Counted from the first letter of the stretch, positions 10,233 through 19,100 are shown. The stretch: DNA of 25,925 nucleotides from Caulochytrium protostelioides (GCA_003615045.1 ML014335.1:1-25925), one strand, 5' to 3'. Notes: a model not told the origin generated them from the sequence alone. Program-made: numbers and translations.

Positions 10233-10262
10233 GACGACGACGACGACGACGACGACGACGAC
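10233..10262. repeat. (GAC)10 microsatellite in the PABP upstream region
   Basis: Ten perfect GAC triplets lie about 130 bp upstream of the PABP start codon, so they may be in the 5' leader or proximal promoter. Perfect trinucleotide arrays are prone to length variation. Confidence 0.85.
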
Positions 10263-10380
10263 CGACGACCGACCCGCTCGCCAGACCCTGCCGCTCTGTT
10301 GCCCACCGCAGCGTTGCCATCCATCCCTCGCCAAACCCCCCAGCGCATCCGTTCATCCGTCCCTTCCCCCCCACTAACTC

Positions 10381-10391
10381 AAAAAAAAAAA
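10381..10391 (+). promoter_or_regulatory. Oligo(A)11 tract abutting the PABP start codon
   Basis: Eleven consecutive A residues are followed by CC and the ATG of the PABP gene. PABP mRNAs of animals and yeast carry A-rich 5'-UTR stretches that PABP itself binds to limit its own translation, and about 11-12 A residues is roughly the minimal PABP site. The sequence and position are seen; the autoregulatory role is inferred. It would sit unusually close to the start codon. Confidence 0.45.
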
Positions 10392-10393
10392 CC

Positions 10394-12914
10394 ATGTCGC
10401 CCCAGACCACCGACAAGGCCGCCGCTGCCGCGGACCCCAAGGCTGCTGCCAACGCCGCCAACGATGTGACCGCCAACGAGTCGCCGGCCGTCGCCCACAA
10501 CGACAACGCCGCTGCGGCCCCCGCCAAGGCCGGCGAGACCAAGGCCGCCGCCTCGGCTGCTGAGGGCGGTGCCCAGACCCCCAACGCCGCCGCTTCGCTC
10601 TACGTCGGTGAGCTCGGTAAGTACCCTTGTGTCGGGAGAATGACCCGGGGCCTTCGGCCCTGCCGCGATGGGCCGCCGGGAACGCGCGTCGTCTGACATC
10701 GGTGGGACTCATGCTTTTGCTTGTTCTGCTTTGAAATGGATTTCACGCTGGGGGTGGACGGCATGCCATGATGTCCTTTTTTTTCTCCGGTGATCAGAGC
10801 CCGAGATCACGGAGGCCCAGCTGTTCGCCGTGTTCACCACGATCGGCCCCGTCGCGTCGATTCGCGTGCTCCGCGACAACGTCACGCGCCGCTCGCTCGG
10901 CTACGCATACGTGAACTACCACAACGCCGCCGACGGCCGCCGCGCCAAGGACGAGCTCAACTACACGCCGATCCGCGGCCGCCCCATGCGCATCATGTGG
11001 TCGCAGCGCGACCCCGTCTCCCGCCGCTCGGGCGCGTGCAACATCTTCATCAAGAACCTGGACGCCAACATTGACAACAAGGCGCTCCACGAGACCTTCT
11101 CCATCTTCGGCCCGATCGCGTCGTGCAAGGTCGCCGTCGACAGCGAGGGCAAGTCGCGCGGCTTCGGCTTTGTCCACTACGAGACCGAGGAGGGCGCCCG
11201 CACCGCCATCGAGCGCGTCAACGGCATGCTCCTCAACGACCGCGTCGTCTTTGTGGGCCGCCACGTGCCCCGCAAGGAGCGCGAGTCCAAGCAGGAGGCC
11301 CTCCGCGCCCAGTTCACCAACGTCTACGTCAAGAACCTCGACCCGGCCGTCGACGACGCCAAGCTCAAGGAGGTCTTCGGCGTCTATGGCCCCATCACCT
11401 CCGGTGTCGTCCAGAAGGACGAGGAGGGCAAGTCCCGCGGCTTTGGCTTCGTGAACTTCGAGACCCACGAGGCCGCCAAGAAGGCCGTCGAGGCCCTCCA
11501 CGACAAGGAGATGCCGGGCGTCGCCGCCGCCGCCTCGGCCCCGGCCGCCGCCGCCAACGCCACCTCGCCGAACGCCGCTGCCGCCGCCACCACCACCCCG
11601 GCGCCCAAGACCCTCTTTGTCGCGCGCGCGCAGTCCAAGCTCGAGCGCCAGGCCGAACTCCGCTCGCAGTACCAGAAGGCCCGCGAGGAGAAGAGCGCGC
11701 AGTCGCAGGGCGTCAACCTGTTCGTCAAGAACCTCGATGACTCGATCGACGACGACCGTCTGCGCCACGAGTTCGCGCCGTACGGCGTGATCACCTCCGC
11801 CAAGGTCATGGCCGACGAGAAGGGCCCCCGCGGCTTCGGCTTCGTGTGCTTCTCCGCGCCCGACGAGGCCACCAAGGCCGTCACTGAGATGAACGGCCAC
11901 ATGATCGAGGGCAAGCCCATCTACGTCGCCCTGGCCCAGACCCGCGAGGTCCGTCGCCAGCAGCTCGCCCTCCAGATGACCCAGCGCGCCGGCCATCACG
12001 CCGCCGGTCCGCACGGCCACCCGGGTCACCCGGGCCACCCGGGCCACCCGGGCCACCACCACGCCGCCGGACCCCACGGCCACCCCAACAACGTCATGGG
12101 CCTCCCCGGCATGGGCGGCGCCTACGGCGTCGGCCACACCATGTTCTACCCGAACAACATGGTTGCTGCCGTGGCCGCGGCGATGCACAACCCGGCGGCC
12201 GTCGCGGCCGCCCAGGCGCAGGCCCAGGGCCGCGGCCCGGGCGGCCCGGGCGGCGCCATGATGAACCCTGGCCAGGGCGGCTCCCACGGCGGCCCGCAGG
12301 GCGGGCCCCCGGGCCCGCGCCGCTGGAACAACGGCGGCGCGGCCGCCGGCGGCGCCGTCAGCGGCATCTCCCAGATGGGCCAGCAGTTCGGCATGCCGCC
12401 GCACCAGCCCATGCTCGGCCAGCACCAGCCGCACCACCCGCAGCAGCAGCAGCAGCAGCCGCGCGGCGGCCCCCAGCCGGGCCAGCCGCAGCAGCCGCAG
12501 CAGCAGCAGCAGGGCAAGCCCCAGCAGGGCGGGCCCCGCCAGCCCCAGCAGCCCCAGCAGCAGCAGCAGCAGCAGGGCGGCAAGCAGGGCGACAAGAAGC
12601 AGCCCTCGCTGACGCTCGAGTACATCGAGTCGCTCTCGCCCGCCGAGCAGAAGCCCTTCCTCGGCGAGCTGCTGTTCCCGCTCGTGACCGGTTTCGCCGG
12701 CGCCGCGGGCCACGTCGAGCATGCCGGCAAGATCACCGGCATGCTGCTGGACGCCCCGCCCGCCGAGACTCTCCGCCTGCTCCAGTCGGCGCCCCAGGGC
12801 CCGGTCTCGGAGCTCGCCCGCCGCGTCCGTGAAGCCGTCGGTGCCCTCAACGAGCACCTCGCCAAGCAGGCCGCCGCCGCTGCCGCCCAGCAGGACAAGA
12901 AGGAGAAGAAGTAA
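10394..12914 (+). CDS. PAB1: Polyadenylate-binding protein (cytoplasmic PABP)
   Basis: The coding sequence is join(10394..10616, 10798..12914) and gives 779 aa, longer than the usual 570-660. The protein binds mRNA poly(A) tails and bridges to eIF4G, release factor and deadenylases. The start is ACCATG after an oligo(A) tract. Residues 1-67 are Ala-rich. RRM1 (about 68-145) carries LYVGEL and GYAYVNY; RRM2 starts near 156 (NIFIKNL, GFGFVHY); RRM3 near 249 (VYVKNL, GFGFVNF); RRM4 at about 381-455 (LFVKNL, GFGFVCF). RRM3 has an Ala/Thr/Pro insert at about 314-345, before its last strand (TLFVARAQ). The linker (about 456-677) is rich in Gly/His/Pro, with GHP repeats, and in Gln. The C-terminal MLLE domain (about 678-765) has KITGMLLD at 719-726, the PAM2-peptide binding motif. 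The intron falls inside RRM1 after VGEL. Confidence 0.97.
10617..10797 (+). other. Spliceosomal intron of PABP (phase 1, 181 nt)
   Basis: The donor is GTAAGT at 10617-10622. The acceptor is GATCAG ending at 10797, after a T-rich tract at about 10777-10786. Splicing recreates a Glu codon and gives LYVGELEPEITEAQLF, matching the start of RRM1 in the family. Confidence 0.95.
12000..12060 (+). repeat. GHP-encoding repeat in the PABP linker
   Basis: A 9-bp unit (GGCCACCCG and close variants) is repeated in tandem and encodes Gly-His-Pro copies, flanked by two copies of HAAGPHGHP. It lies in the low-complexity linker between RRM4 and MLLE. Confidence 0.8.
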
Positions 12915-13066
12915 ACCGACGGCTTCGGTGTCCCTTTCTGCTCGCGTGGCCTCCCTCCTCATGGCCCTGGCTACCTGGACCCCCCCTCCCCCCTCGACCG
13001 CGGAAGACCTGCGTCGTCGTCACGTCGTCACGTCGTCGTCATCATCGGGAAGTGGGTATCACGTTT

Positions 13067-13091
13067 AGGCCAGGCCAGGCCAGGCCAGGCC
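13067..13091. repeat. (AGGCC)5 tandem repeat
   Basis: Five exact AGGCC pentamers lie about 150 bp downstream of the PABP stop codon, probably in or just after its 3' UTR. Confidence 0.85.
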
Positions 13092-13818
13092 AGCCCGCTT
13101 TCATCAGACGCTGGCCGCGCGCCCGTCTTCCTTTTTTTGTGTGTACCTGCCCCCGGCGCGCAACGGCCGCCGCTTGCCGTGGGTCGGCGGTTCTCGGATC
13201 TCGAGAACGGCAATCATGCGGCGCGCTTGTCCGTGATGCGTGCCTGAATCAAAGGCATCGCTGCATCGACGGACCGCCTGGCCGACGGCCTCGTGGTTGC
13301 CCCCGCCGCGTCGCCTTTCTCTTTCTCTCGCTTTCTCCCGACGCCCTCTATTTATGGACGAGGAGCCGTGGCGGTCTGTGACGGAGCTCTCTCGGGCGGG
13401 CCATCGATGTCGATCGGTGGATGCCACGACCGTCGGCGCTCGCTCGTTCTGCTCTGCGCGGCGCCGTTTTGGGTCCTCGCGACGCCTCGTGCCGCGCTGG
13501 ACGTGCTGAACGCGTTTCGTGGCGCGCTCGTTCTGATGCGCATCCGCATGTCGCAGTCGATCGACGGGTGACGACGCGGCGCGGCGTTCGTGCTGTGTTG
13601 CCACTCCGTGCTGCTCCGATTGACGTGGCGGGCATCTCCGGCTCGCTCCATGCGTCCGCTTTCTCGCGGCTCGTACCTGGATCAAGTGAGCTCGGGGTCC
13701 TGCGCGTCTGTTTTCTTTCTATCTCTGCGGCGCCTCGTCATCGTCGCCGTCGTCGTCGATGTCGTCGTTCCTTTCATGCGGATCGATGCCGTCGGCATCC
13801 CGCGCCTCCCGCTGCTTC

Positions 13819-13852
13819 TCACTCTCACTCACTCACTCACTTACTTACTGAC
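13819..13852. repeat. (CTCA)n / (CTTA)n tetranucleotide repeat
   Basis: CTCA-type tetramers drift into CTTA tetramers over about 34 bp. This is simple sequence in a gene-free region. Confidence 0.75.
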
Positions 13853-15236
13853 GCCCTCGCTCACGCGCCACACAGCTCTCCCTCTCCTTATTGCATTTTT
13901 ACAGTCACTTTTTAGGATTTCTGGGGTCGTCGTCGGGGCCCGATGCGACGGCCGGATGGGTCAAGAGACCGTTGTGAGCATGGCTCCAAGAGAGAGATCG
14001 GGGCGATCGCTGGAAGGCGGCCGTGCCGGCATGTCGGGGCCACGGCTCATCCTCGACATGGGCGTCGGAGTTTTGGTGGCTGTGCCGGGCCCTTCCCGCC
14101 GGGCATCCGGGGTCGCCATGCCGAGGCTCGACGTGATGCTTCAGCACCCAATGTCCCCCGCGCCGCGCATGGCATCGACTGCGCATCACTGCTCAAACTT
14201 GTTGAATCGCCGCTGAGACATCGCTATCGATGTCGTCGCCACCCGCGCTCCGACGGCCCTGCGTCCCGCCCTTTTCCCGCTTTTCGGCCGGAGGACCCCC
14301 GTCGCCTGCCGCGGCGAACCGACGACCCGTGGCGAGGCGGCTCGTCAGGGTCCCGTGGCGCAGCGGCAGCGGCAGCGGCGTCGGCGGCGGCGTCGGCAGG
14401 CTGGCCGAGAGGTCTCGATGGCCTGTGGCCTCGCGGCAGTCGGTCGCGATGCGCACTTGAGTGCTGCGCGTGCGTGGTGCGAAGCCGCCGGAAGGGCAGC
14501 GAGGCCCGTGACGAGAGGTCATGGGCTGTCTGTTCTGCGAGTGGCGAGGAGTGGCGGCGAACGGCAAGGAGCCCGTGCCAGCCGATGAAACCATAGCGGA
14601 TCCGCGGGTGGGCGGTCCATGGGATACGCCGACGTGCCGCTGTGACGGCGACCGGGCCAAGTCAAGGGGTCCAGAGGCGGCGTGGGCCGAGCGGACAGAG
14701 AGGCGGCGCATGCCGATGCATCTTCCGACGCGACCCGCGCCCATCGCTTCGCCAACCGCATCACCGCCGTCGTCAAGCTCGGTCGCTTGGTTTCTCTCCG
14801 CGCAGCGCGTCACTACGAAACCCTCCCACCGGACCTCGCCTTCCGCGGAGGCCCTGCTGCAAGCGCGACCCGCGCCGCCGCGTGCCCATCGCCATCGCCA
14901 TCGCTGGACCGCAGTGTCCCGCTTCTACCGGATCTCGCACATCGCACGTCTCCCTGCTTTCGGTCGATACCCGACGGCCGATCCGAGGCGGTCCGGCGGC
15001 CCCGAACTGTCCTGGACCGGGAGGCGTCGTCGCCGCCGTCGCCGTCGCCGCTGTGAGTGCTGCGAACGCTGCGAGCGCCGCCGCCCCGGTTCCCATTGTC
15101 TCGCCGAGACTGACGGCCGACCGACCACCGCGCGGCACCCGCGCGCTCGTGTGCCGGCAGTGGCCGTGACCCCAAAGTCGGACCGGGCGTTCGGACGCGT
15201 CTGAGGCGCTCCATTCTCCCGTCTCGTGCCGCGTGC

Positions 15237-15251
15237 CACGTGGACCACGTG
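15237..15251. promoter_or_regulatory. Paired CACGTG E-boxes upstream of the PRELI gene
   Basis: Two perfect CACGTG palindromes lie at 15237-15242 and 15246-15251 (centre to centre 9 bp), about 150 bp upstream of the start codon. CACGTG is the site for bHLH factors (Cbf1-like in fungi). The pairing makes chance less likely, but no binding is known. Confidence 0.4.
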
Positions 15252-15290
15252 CGTTGGGGCCACGGCCACGGCGCATCGTTGTTGCCGCTG

Positions 15291-15335
15291 TCGATCGCAC
15301 CGCCATCGATCGCACCGCCGTCGATCGCACGGCCT
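15291..15335. repeat. 15-bp tandem triplication upstream of the PRELI gene
   Basis: The unit TCGATCGCACCGCC plus one variable base occurs three times head to tail; the third copy has one further change. It ends 62 bp before the start codon and is probably in the leader or proximal promoter. The downstream reading frame is open through it, but no ATG lies upstream in that frame within the open stretch. Confidence 0.8.
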
Positions 15336-15397
15336 TCGCTCGCCCGCTCGCCCCCCACATCGGCGGCGGTGGCGCCTCACCCGCAGGCCGCTTGACC

Positions 15398-16387
15398 ATG
15401 TCGTTCTCGGAGACCGTGCATACCTTCCCGCACGGGTGGGCGACCCTGACGGCGGCGAATTGGCGCAAATATCCGAACCTCAAGACGCCCCACGTCATCT
15501 CCGTGGACGTGCTCAACCGCTGGGTCGACCCGCAGACAGGCGTGTTGTATACGGAGCGGCTGCTGCAGTGCGAGCAGAAGGCGCCGGCCATCCTCAAGTG
15601 GATTGGCATCAATGTCGGCGACACGGCCTTCTTCCGCGAGACGTCCGCGCTGGACCCGCGCTCGCAGCACTACGAGGCGACCTCCGTCAACCTGACGATG
15701 CGCCAGTACCTCACTGTCGAGGAGGTCTGCACGTTCGTGCCGGACGCGGCGCAGCCCGAGGCCGCGACCGAGTTCCGACAGAAGGTCCGGTTCACGGCGG
15801 TCGGCGTGATGGACAAGATCGCCCGCGCGATCGAGTCCGCCGCCGTCAGCGCGTTCGTGCGCAACGCTCACAAGGGCCGCGAGGCCCTCGACGCCGTGAC
15901 GCACACGATCCGGCGCGAGGCCTCCGAGCTGGAGGCCCGGCTCGAGCTGACGCTGCGCCAGGAAGCCGCGACCCTGCGCCGCGAGGCCTCCGAGATCGAG
16001 CAGCACTGGGGCGGCGTCTCACGGTTCTTTCACCGCGGCACCGCCGCCGCGAGCACTGCCGCGAGCGACACCACGACGACGACGCCGGGCTGGACTGCGC
16101 GGAGCGACAACGCGCTCTCGCCGACCGAGCCGGGCGAAGCATGGCAGGAAGGCGGCGGCGGGCTCACGCCGCTGGATACCCATCCGCCGACCACGTGGCA
16201 CGACCACGCGCACGCGCACCCCACGGACACTACGGCCTCGACGTTCGGCGGCTCGTCGGAGTCGCTGTCCGTGTCGCTCATGGATAACGCCGACGATGCG
16301 TGGACCTGCCCAGGCGAGCGCGGCTTCCGCCTCAGTCTGCTGAATATGCAGCGCGCCGGCATGCTTGGCTTTACGGCTTGGCTCTAG
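15398..16387 (+). CDS. UPS2: PRELI/MSF1-domain phospholipid transfer protein (Ups2/PRELID3-type)
   Basis: This is a 329-aa single-exon gene starting at ACCATG 15398. Ups/PRELID proteins act in the mitochondrial intermembrane space with Mdm35/TRIAP1. The Ups2/PRELID3 branch moves phosphatidylserine to the inner membrane for conversion to phosphatidylethanolamine. The PRELI domain fills about residues 1-170. LTAANWRKYPN, then HVISVDVLNRWVDPQTG and a basic-amphipathic end (NAHKGREALDAV), match the Ups2/slowmo branch better than Ups1/PRELID1. The family is normally 170-230 aa. Here a tail of roughly 155 residues follows, first helical with RREASE(L/I)E at 172 and again at 194 (22-residue spacing), then a Thr/Asp/His-rich low-complexity stretch. 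The assignment to Ups2 rather than another paralogue is probable, not certain. Confidence 0.88.
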   Translation: MSFSETVHTFPHGWATLTAANWRKYPNLKTPHVISVDVLNRWVDPQTGVLYTERLLQCEQKAPAILKWIGINVGDTAFFRETSALDPRSQHYEATSVNLTMRQYLTVEEVCTFVPDAAQPEAATEFRQKVRFTAVGVMDKIARAIESAAVSAFVRNAHKGREALDAVTHTIRREASELEARLELTLRQEAATLRREASEIEQHWGGVSRFFHRGTAAASTAASDTTTTTPGWTARSDNALSPTEPGEAWQEGGGGLTPLDTHPPTTWHDHAHAHPTDTTASTFGGSSESLSVSLMDNADDAWTCPGERGFRLSLLNMQRAGMLGFTAWL

Positions 16388-17191
16388 GCCTTTGGACTCC
16401 AGGCCTGTAGGCTTTCGGCCTACATCTAGGCTCGAGGCCCCTCCAGCAGAGACCGCGAGCTGGCAAGAGAATCATTCTCTCTGACATGCGGCACCCGTTC
16501 GGGTGGATGCCACCGGTTCCGCCTCGTCGTGCGGCTGCGGCGCCGGACATCTGATACGCTTATTTATTTGTGCATAGGAAGACGCTGATCAGCGCTTGAT
16601 GTGATGGTTTGAGTGATGGGTTGATGCGTGGGCTGGGAGGCAAGAGTGCAGCGGCGGTCACAGTGGCGGTCGCAGTGGCGGTGGCGCAGCATGGAGAGCA
16701 CCCTTTTCGCTCTCCCCCCATCGCGGGCGGAGCGAGGGCCCTGAGGACCGACGGTGTCGGTCATTGCCGCCGCACGTTCTCGCAACTTCGAGGGGTGGTA
16801 CGATACAACGCACCATCGACCCACCGGCCATCGGCATGCACGACGATTACCACGATGATATTCATGCATCGCGGACGACAACCGATGCGAGAAGATAAGA
16901 TGGGATTGGCACGCCACCTCATCATCGGCGACATCAGCATCGCTTTCCGCGGCATCCCGCGCTTTTCTATTGCCGACCTTCGCCCGGACCCCGACGAGTT
17001 TTCTTTGTTGACATCGACCCTTCCCTCTCTGTGCTCAGCCGATCGTCGCTGTGGCGATTTGATACGATACTGTTTGTTGATATTCAAGCTCCACCATTCA
17101 CGTGCCACGCCTTGCGGTGCTTGCTGCCCTCGCGGCTGTGCTGGCTGCCCTGCTGACGTGCTGGTCGCTGCCCTCGGGGACAAGGATCGGG
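16388..17191. other. Intergenic region, PRELI gene to OTUD6
   Basis: I see no supported gene. Just after the PRELI stop there is a perfect 6-bp inverted repeat, GTAGGC-TTTCG-GCCTAC (16407-16423), which could form a hairpin in the 3' UTR. The patch TTATTTATTTG at about 16560-16570 reads AATAAA on the minus strand, but no minus-strand gene with support precedes it. The last 90 bp are open in frame with OTUD6 and would encode a hydrophobic leader, but without an ATG. Confidence 0.5.
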
Positions 17192-18517
17192 ATGGCGGAC
17201 AGTGAGACGGCGGCGGCCGTCCGCCAGCGCCACCGCGCCGAGAACAAGCAGCTGCAGGTCACGCTCATGAGCATGAAGAAGACGCTCGCTAGCCTGCCCA
17301 AGAAAGAAAAGAAGGCCACGCAGGCCGAGATGGTGGTCATGCAGCGCGACCATGATGCCCGGCAGGCCCGTGAACTCGCGGACGCGCTGGCCCGCAGCCC
17401 CGACGGCGACGTGGCATCTGACTCGGATGGACCGACCCTCAGCGGCCGCGAAGCGGTGCCCGCGGCAAGTGCGAAGGGCGAGGACGGCGAGGACGACGCG
17501 GCGATCGCGACATCGACGGTGAATACGGATGCAGATGTCGAGGCGACAAGATCGCCGCCCACCCCATCGGAAAAGGACGTGACGGCAGAGACCGCCACCG
17601 AGGTTTCTGAGTCGAGCACGGCGTCGCCGGCTCCCACGGGTGCTACAGCTCCCGGCGTGGACGGCAAGAAAAAGCTGACCAAGAAAGAAAAGAACCAGCA
17701 GCGGCTGCAGGCACGCGCGCGGGCCCTCGAGGAGGAGCAGGCCCAGGCGCGTGAGGAAGCCAAGCACATGCCGAACCCGCGCAAGCAGGAGGACGCCGGG
17801 ATCGAGCGCCAGCTCGCGCGGCTCAAGCAGTCTCGGCCCGCGCTGGCCGCCCTGCGCATGCTGCCGATCCGTCCCGACGGCCACTGCTTGTTCCGCGCGA
17901 TGGGTGAGACCCTGCGCCGCGTCGGCGTCGTCCCGCCCGCAAGCACTGCGGCGACGACGGGCCCTGTGGACCCGTATGCGCCCGCGCACCTCCGTCAGCT
18001 GGTGGCGGAGCACCTCCGACAGCACCCGGACGCGTTTCTGCCGTATATCGACGCGGTCGAGCTGCCGACGCCGAGTGACGGCGCCGACCCCGCCGCGGCC
18101 CTGCCAGCCTCTGCTTCCGACGCCGACCGCCTGCTCGCGCGCTACTGCCGCGCCTTGATCGTCGATGCCATGTGGGGCGGCCACGTGGAGCTCGTGGCGC
18201 TCAGCCGCATCCTGGATGTGCGCATCGGCGTGGTGTCCGACGTGAGCTACATCGAGATCAAGCCCGAGCGTGAGGACGGCACGACGGTCCCGGCCTCGGT
18301 GACGCCCACCGCGACGGCGCCGGGCGCTGCGACGTCCCGCATCCCGACCGTCTATTTGACCTACCACATGCACTACTACGGGCTCGGCGCGCACTACAAT
18401 GCGCTAATCCTTGATCCGGAGGTCTCGTCGACATCGGATGTGGATACCCATGACAACGCCAACGTTGACGCCAACGTTGACGATCACGGCAGTGACAATG
18501 ACAATGACGACATGTGA
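17192..18517 (+). CDS. OTUD6: OTU-domain deubiquitinase (OTUD6 family)
   Basis: This is a 441-aa single-exon gene. I chose ATG 17192 because the protein then opens as the family does (a charged RQRHRAENKQLQ helix followed by MKKTL...KKEKK) and no ATG lies upstream in the short open frame. OTUD6 proteins are cysteine deubiquitinases linked to ribosomes and translation. The N-terminal third is a charged coiled coil. Residues around 70-150 are a low-complexity Ala/Thr/Asp insert. A second basic block, KKLTKKEKNQQ, precedes the OTU domain (about 220-410). The catalytic signature PDGHCLFRA places Asp229 and Cys232, and GLGAHYNAL supplies the catalytic His401, so the triad appears intact. AMWGGHVELVALSRIL is the family's conserved helix. 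The C-terminal 35 residues are an Asp/Asn-rich acidic tail absent from animal members; they include a duplicated 12-bp unit (18458-18481). Confidence 0.92.
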   Translation: MADSETAAAVRQRHRAENKQLQVTLMSMKKTLASLPKKEKKATQAEMVVMQRDHDARQARELADALARSPDGDVASDSDGPTLSGREAVPAASAKGEDGEDDAAIATSTVNTDADVEATRSPPTPSEKDVTAETATEVSESSTASPAPTGATAPGVDGKKKLTKKEKNQQRLQARARALEEEQAQAREEAKHMPNPRKQEDAGIERQLARLKQSRPALAALRMLPIRPDGHCLFRAMGETLRRVGVVPPASTAATTGPVDPYAPAHLRQLVAEHLRQHPDAFLPYIDAVELPTPSDGADPAAALPASASDADRLLARYCRALIVDAMWGGHVELVALSRILDVRIGVVSDVSYIEIKPEREDGTTVPASVTPTATAPGAATSRIPTVYLTYHMHYYGLGAHYNALILDPEVSSTSDVDTHDNANVDANVDDHGSDNDNDDM

Positions 18518-19100
18518 AGACTTACACTAACTTAAAGAAGTGACTGATACGCCGCCAGCTGTGGCGGCGAAGGGGGGAATGCTGTTGCAGCGGACCGGCG
18601 TCCGTGCGCCACATCCACGAAAATCAGGGGCGGTGGGGGCTGCTAGGCGCCACCAAGGCAGGCCGCCAAGTGGGGCGCCAAGCCACTGTCGCGCCGTCGT
18701 CTCTCATGCACTTCCAGCGCATGTGGCGGTCGGAGCGGCGGCGGCGGCATCTCCGACAGCGCGTATGCGCATGGATCTCCGCACCATCGGCAGTCGCCCA
18801 CGCATCCGCCGTGGATGGCCCGCGTCCCGCCATCTGCCCGATGCGACACGGCCGAGCCGCGAGGAGCCCAACTGCGTCCGCGGCCGTGCGGGGGGTCTCA
18901 TGTTGGACATCCGTCGGCGGTTCCGTTCGCTTCGGGGAAGCAAGCTATCGTTTCCACGCGGTGGTCCGTGGACCCAGAGCGCGCGGTCCATCCTTTCCGC
19001 TGACACTCGCGCGGCTGTCCTTTCCTGCCAGGCCCGCGTGCCGAGGTGCACCCTCCTTCTCCTTGGTTTCTTGGTTTGTGCCCGCGGGATCTCGCTTCGC
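18518..19100. other. Intergenic region, OTUD6 to nicastrin
   Basis: This stretch is open in the nicastrin frame from 18540, but its translation (Arg/Pro/Ala/Ser-rich) has no resemblance to the family before the signal peptide region. In-frame ATGs exist here (for example at 18900), so a longer nicastrin N terminus cannot be excluded. Otherwise it is the presumed nicastrin promoter and leader. Confidence 0.5.

Larger units (their letters stand above)
5947..10393. other. 4.4 kb gene-free divergent intergenic region rich in tandem repeats
   Basis: This separates two divergently transcribed genes, the membrane protein (-) and PABP (+). I see no supportable gene or structured RNA. The long open frames on either strand (for example 7878-9593 minus, 8922-10130 plus) translate into Arg/Pro/Ala/Gly-rich strings that shift composition with the local repeat, so they look like products of GC bias. 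The region carries several distinct short tandem repeats, listed separately. Its last 300 bp, near PABP, lose GC content and should hold the PABP promoter and leader. Confidence 0.6.
12915..15397. other. 2.5 kb intergenic region, PABP to the PRELI gene
   Basis: No gene is supported. Open frames on both strands give Arg/Ser/Pro-rich strings without domains. It contains the PABP 3' region, the AGGCC and CTCA repeats listed separately, an AT-richer island at about 13880-13925, and at its end the presumed promoter of the PRELI gene, with paired CACGTG sites and a 15-bp triplication. Confidence 0.55.

Noticed and set aside
10794-12962. 722-codon open frame antisense to PABP
   Set aside because: It lies wholly over a confidently identified PABP gene. 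The Leu/Val/Gly/Ala/Arg-rich composition is what GC-rich third positions produce on the opposite strand.
13943-14596. 217-codon plus-strand frame between PABP and the PRELI gene
   Set aside because: It is Arg/Ser/Pro-rich with no domain, and overlapping frames of similar quality exist on both strands.
16564-16917. 117-codon minus-strand frame next to an AATAAA-like patch
   Set aside because: There is no recognisable domain, signal or repeat-independent composition, so the AATAAA match alone is not enough.
17084-18394. 436-codon frame antisense to OTUD6
   Set aside because: It overlaps a gene with an intact OTU catalytic triad; it is Arg/His/Leu-rich shadow composition.
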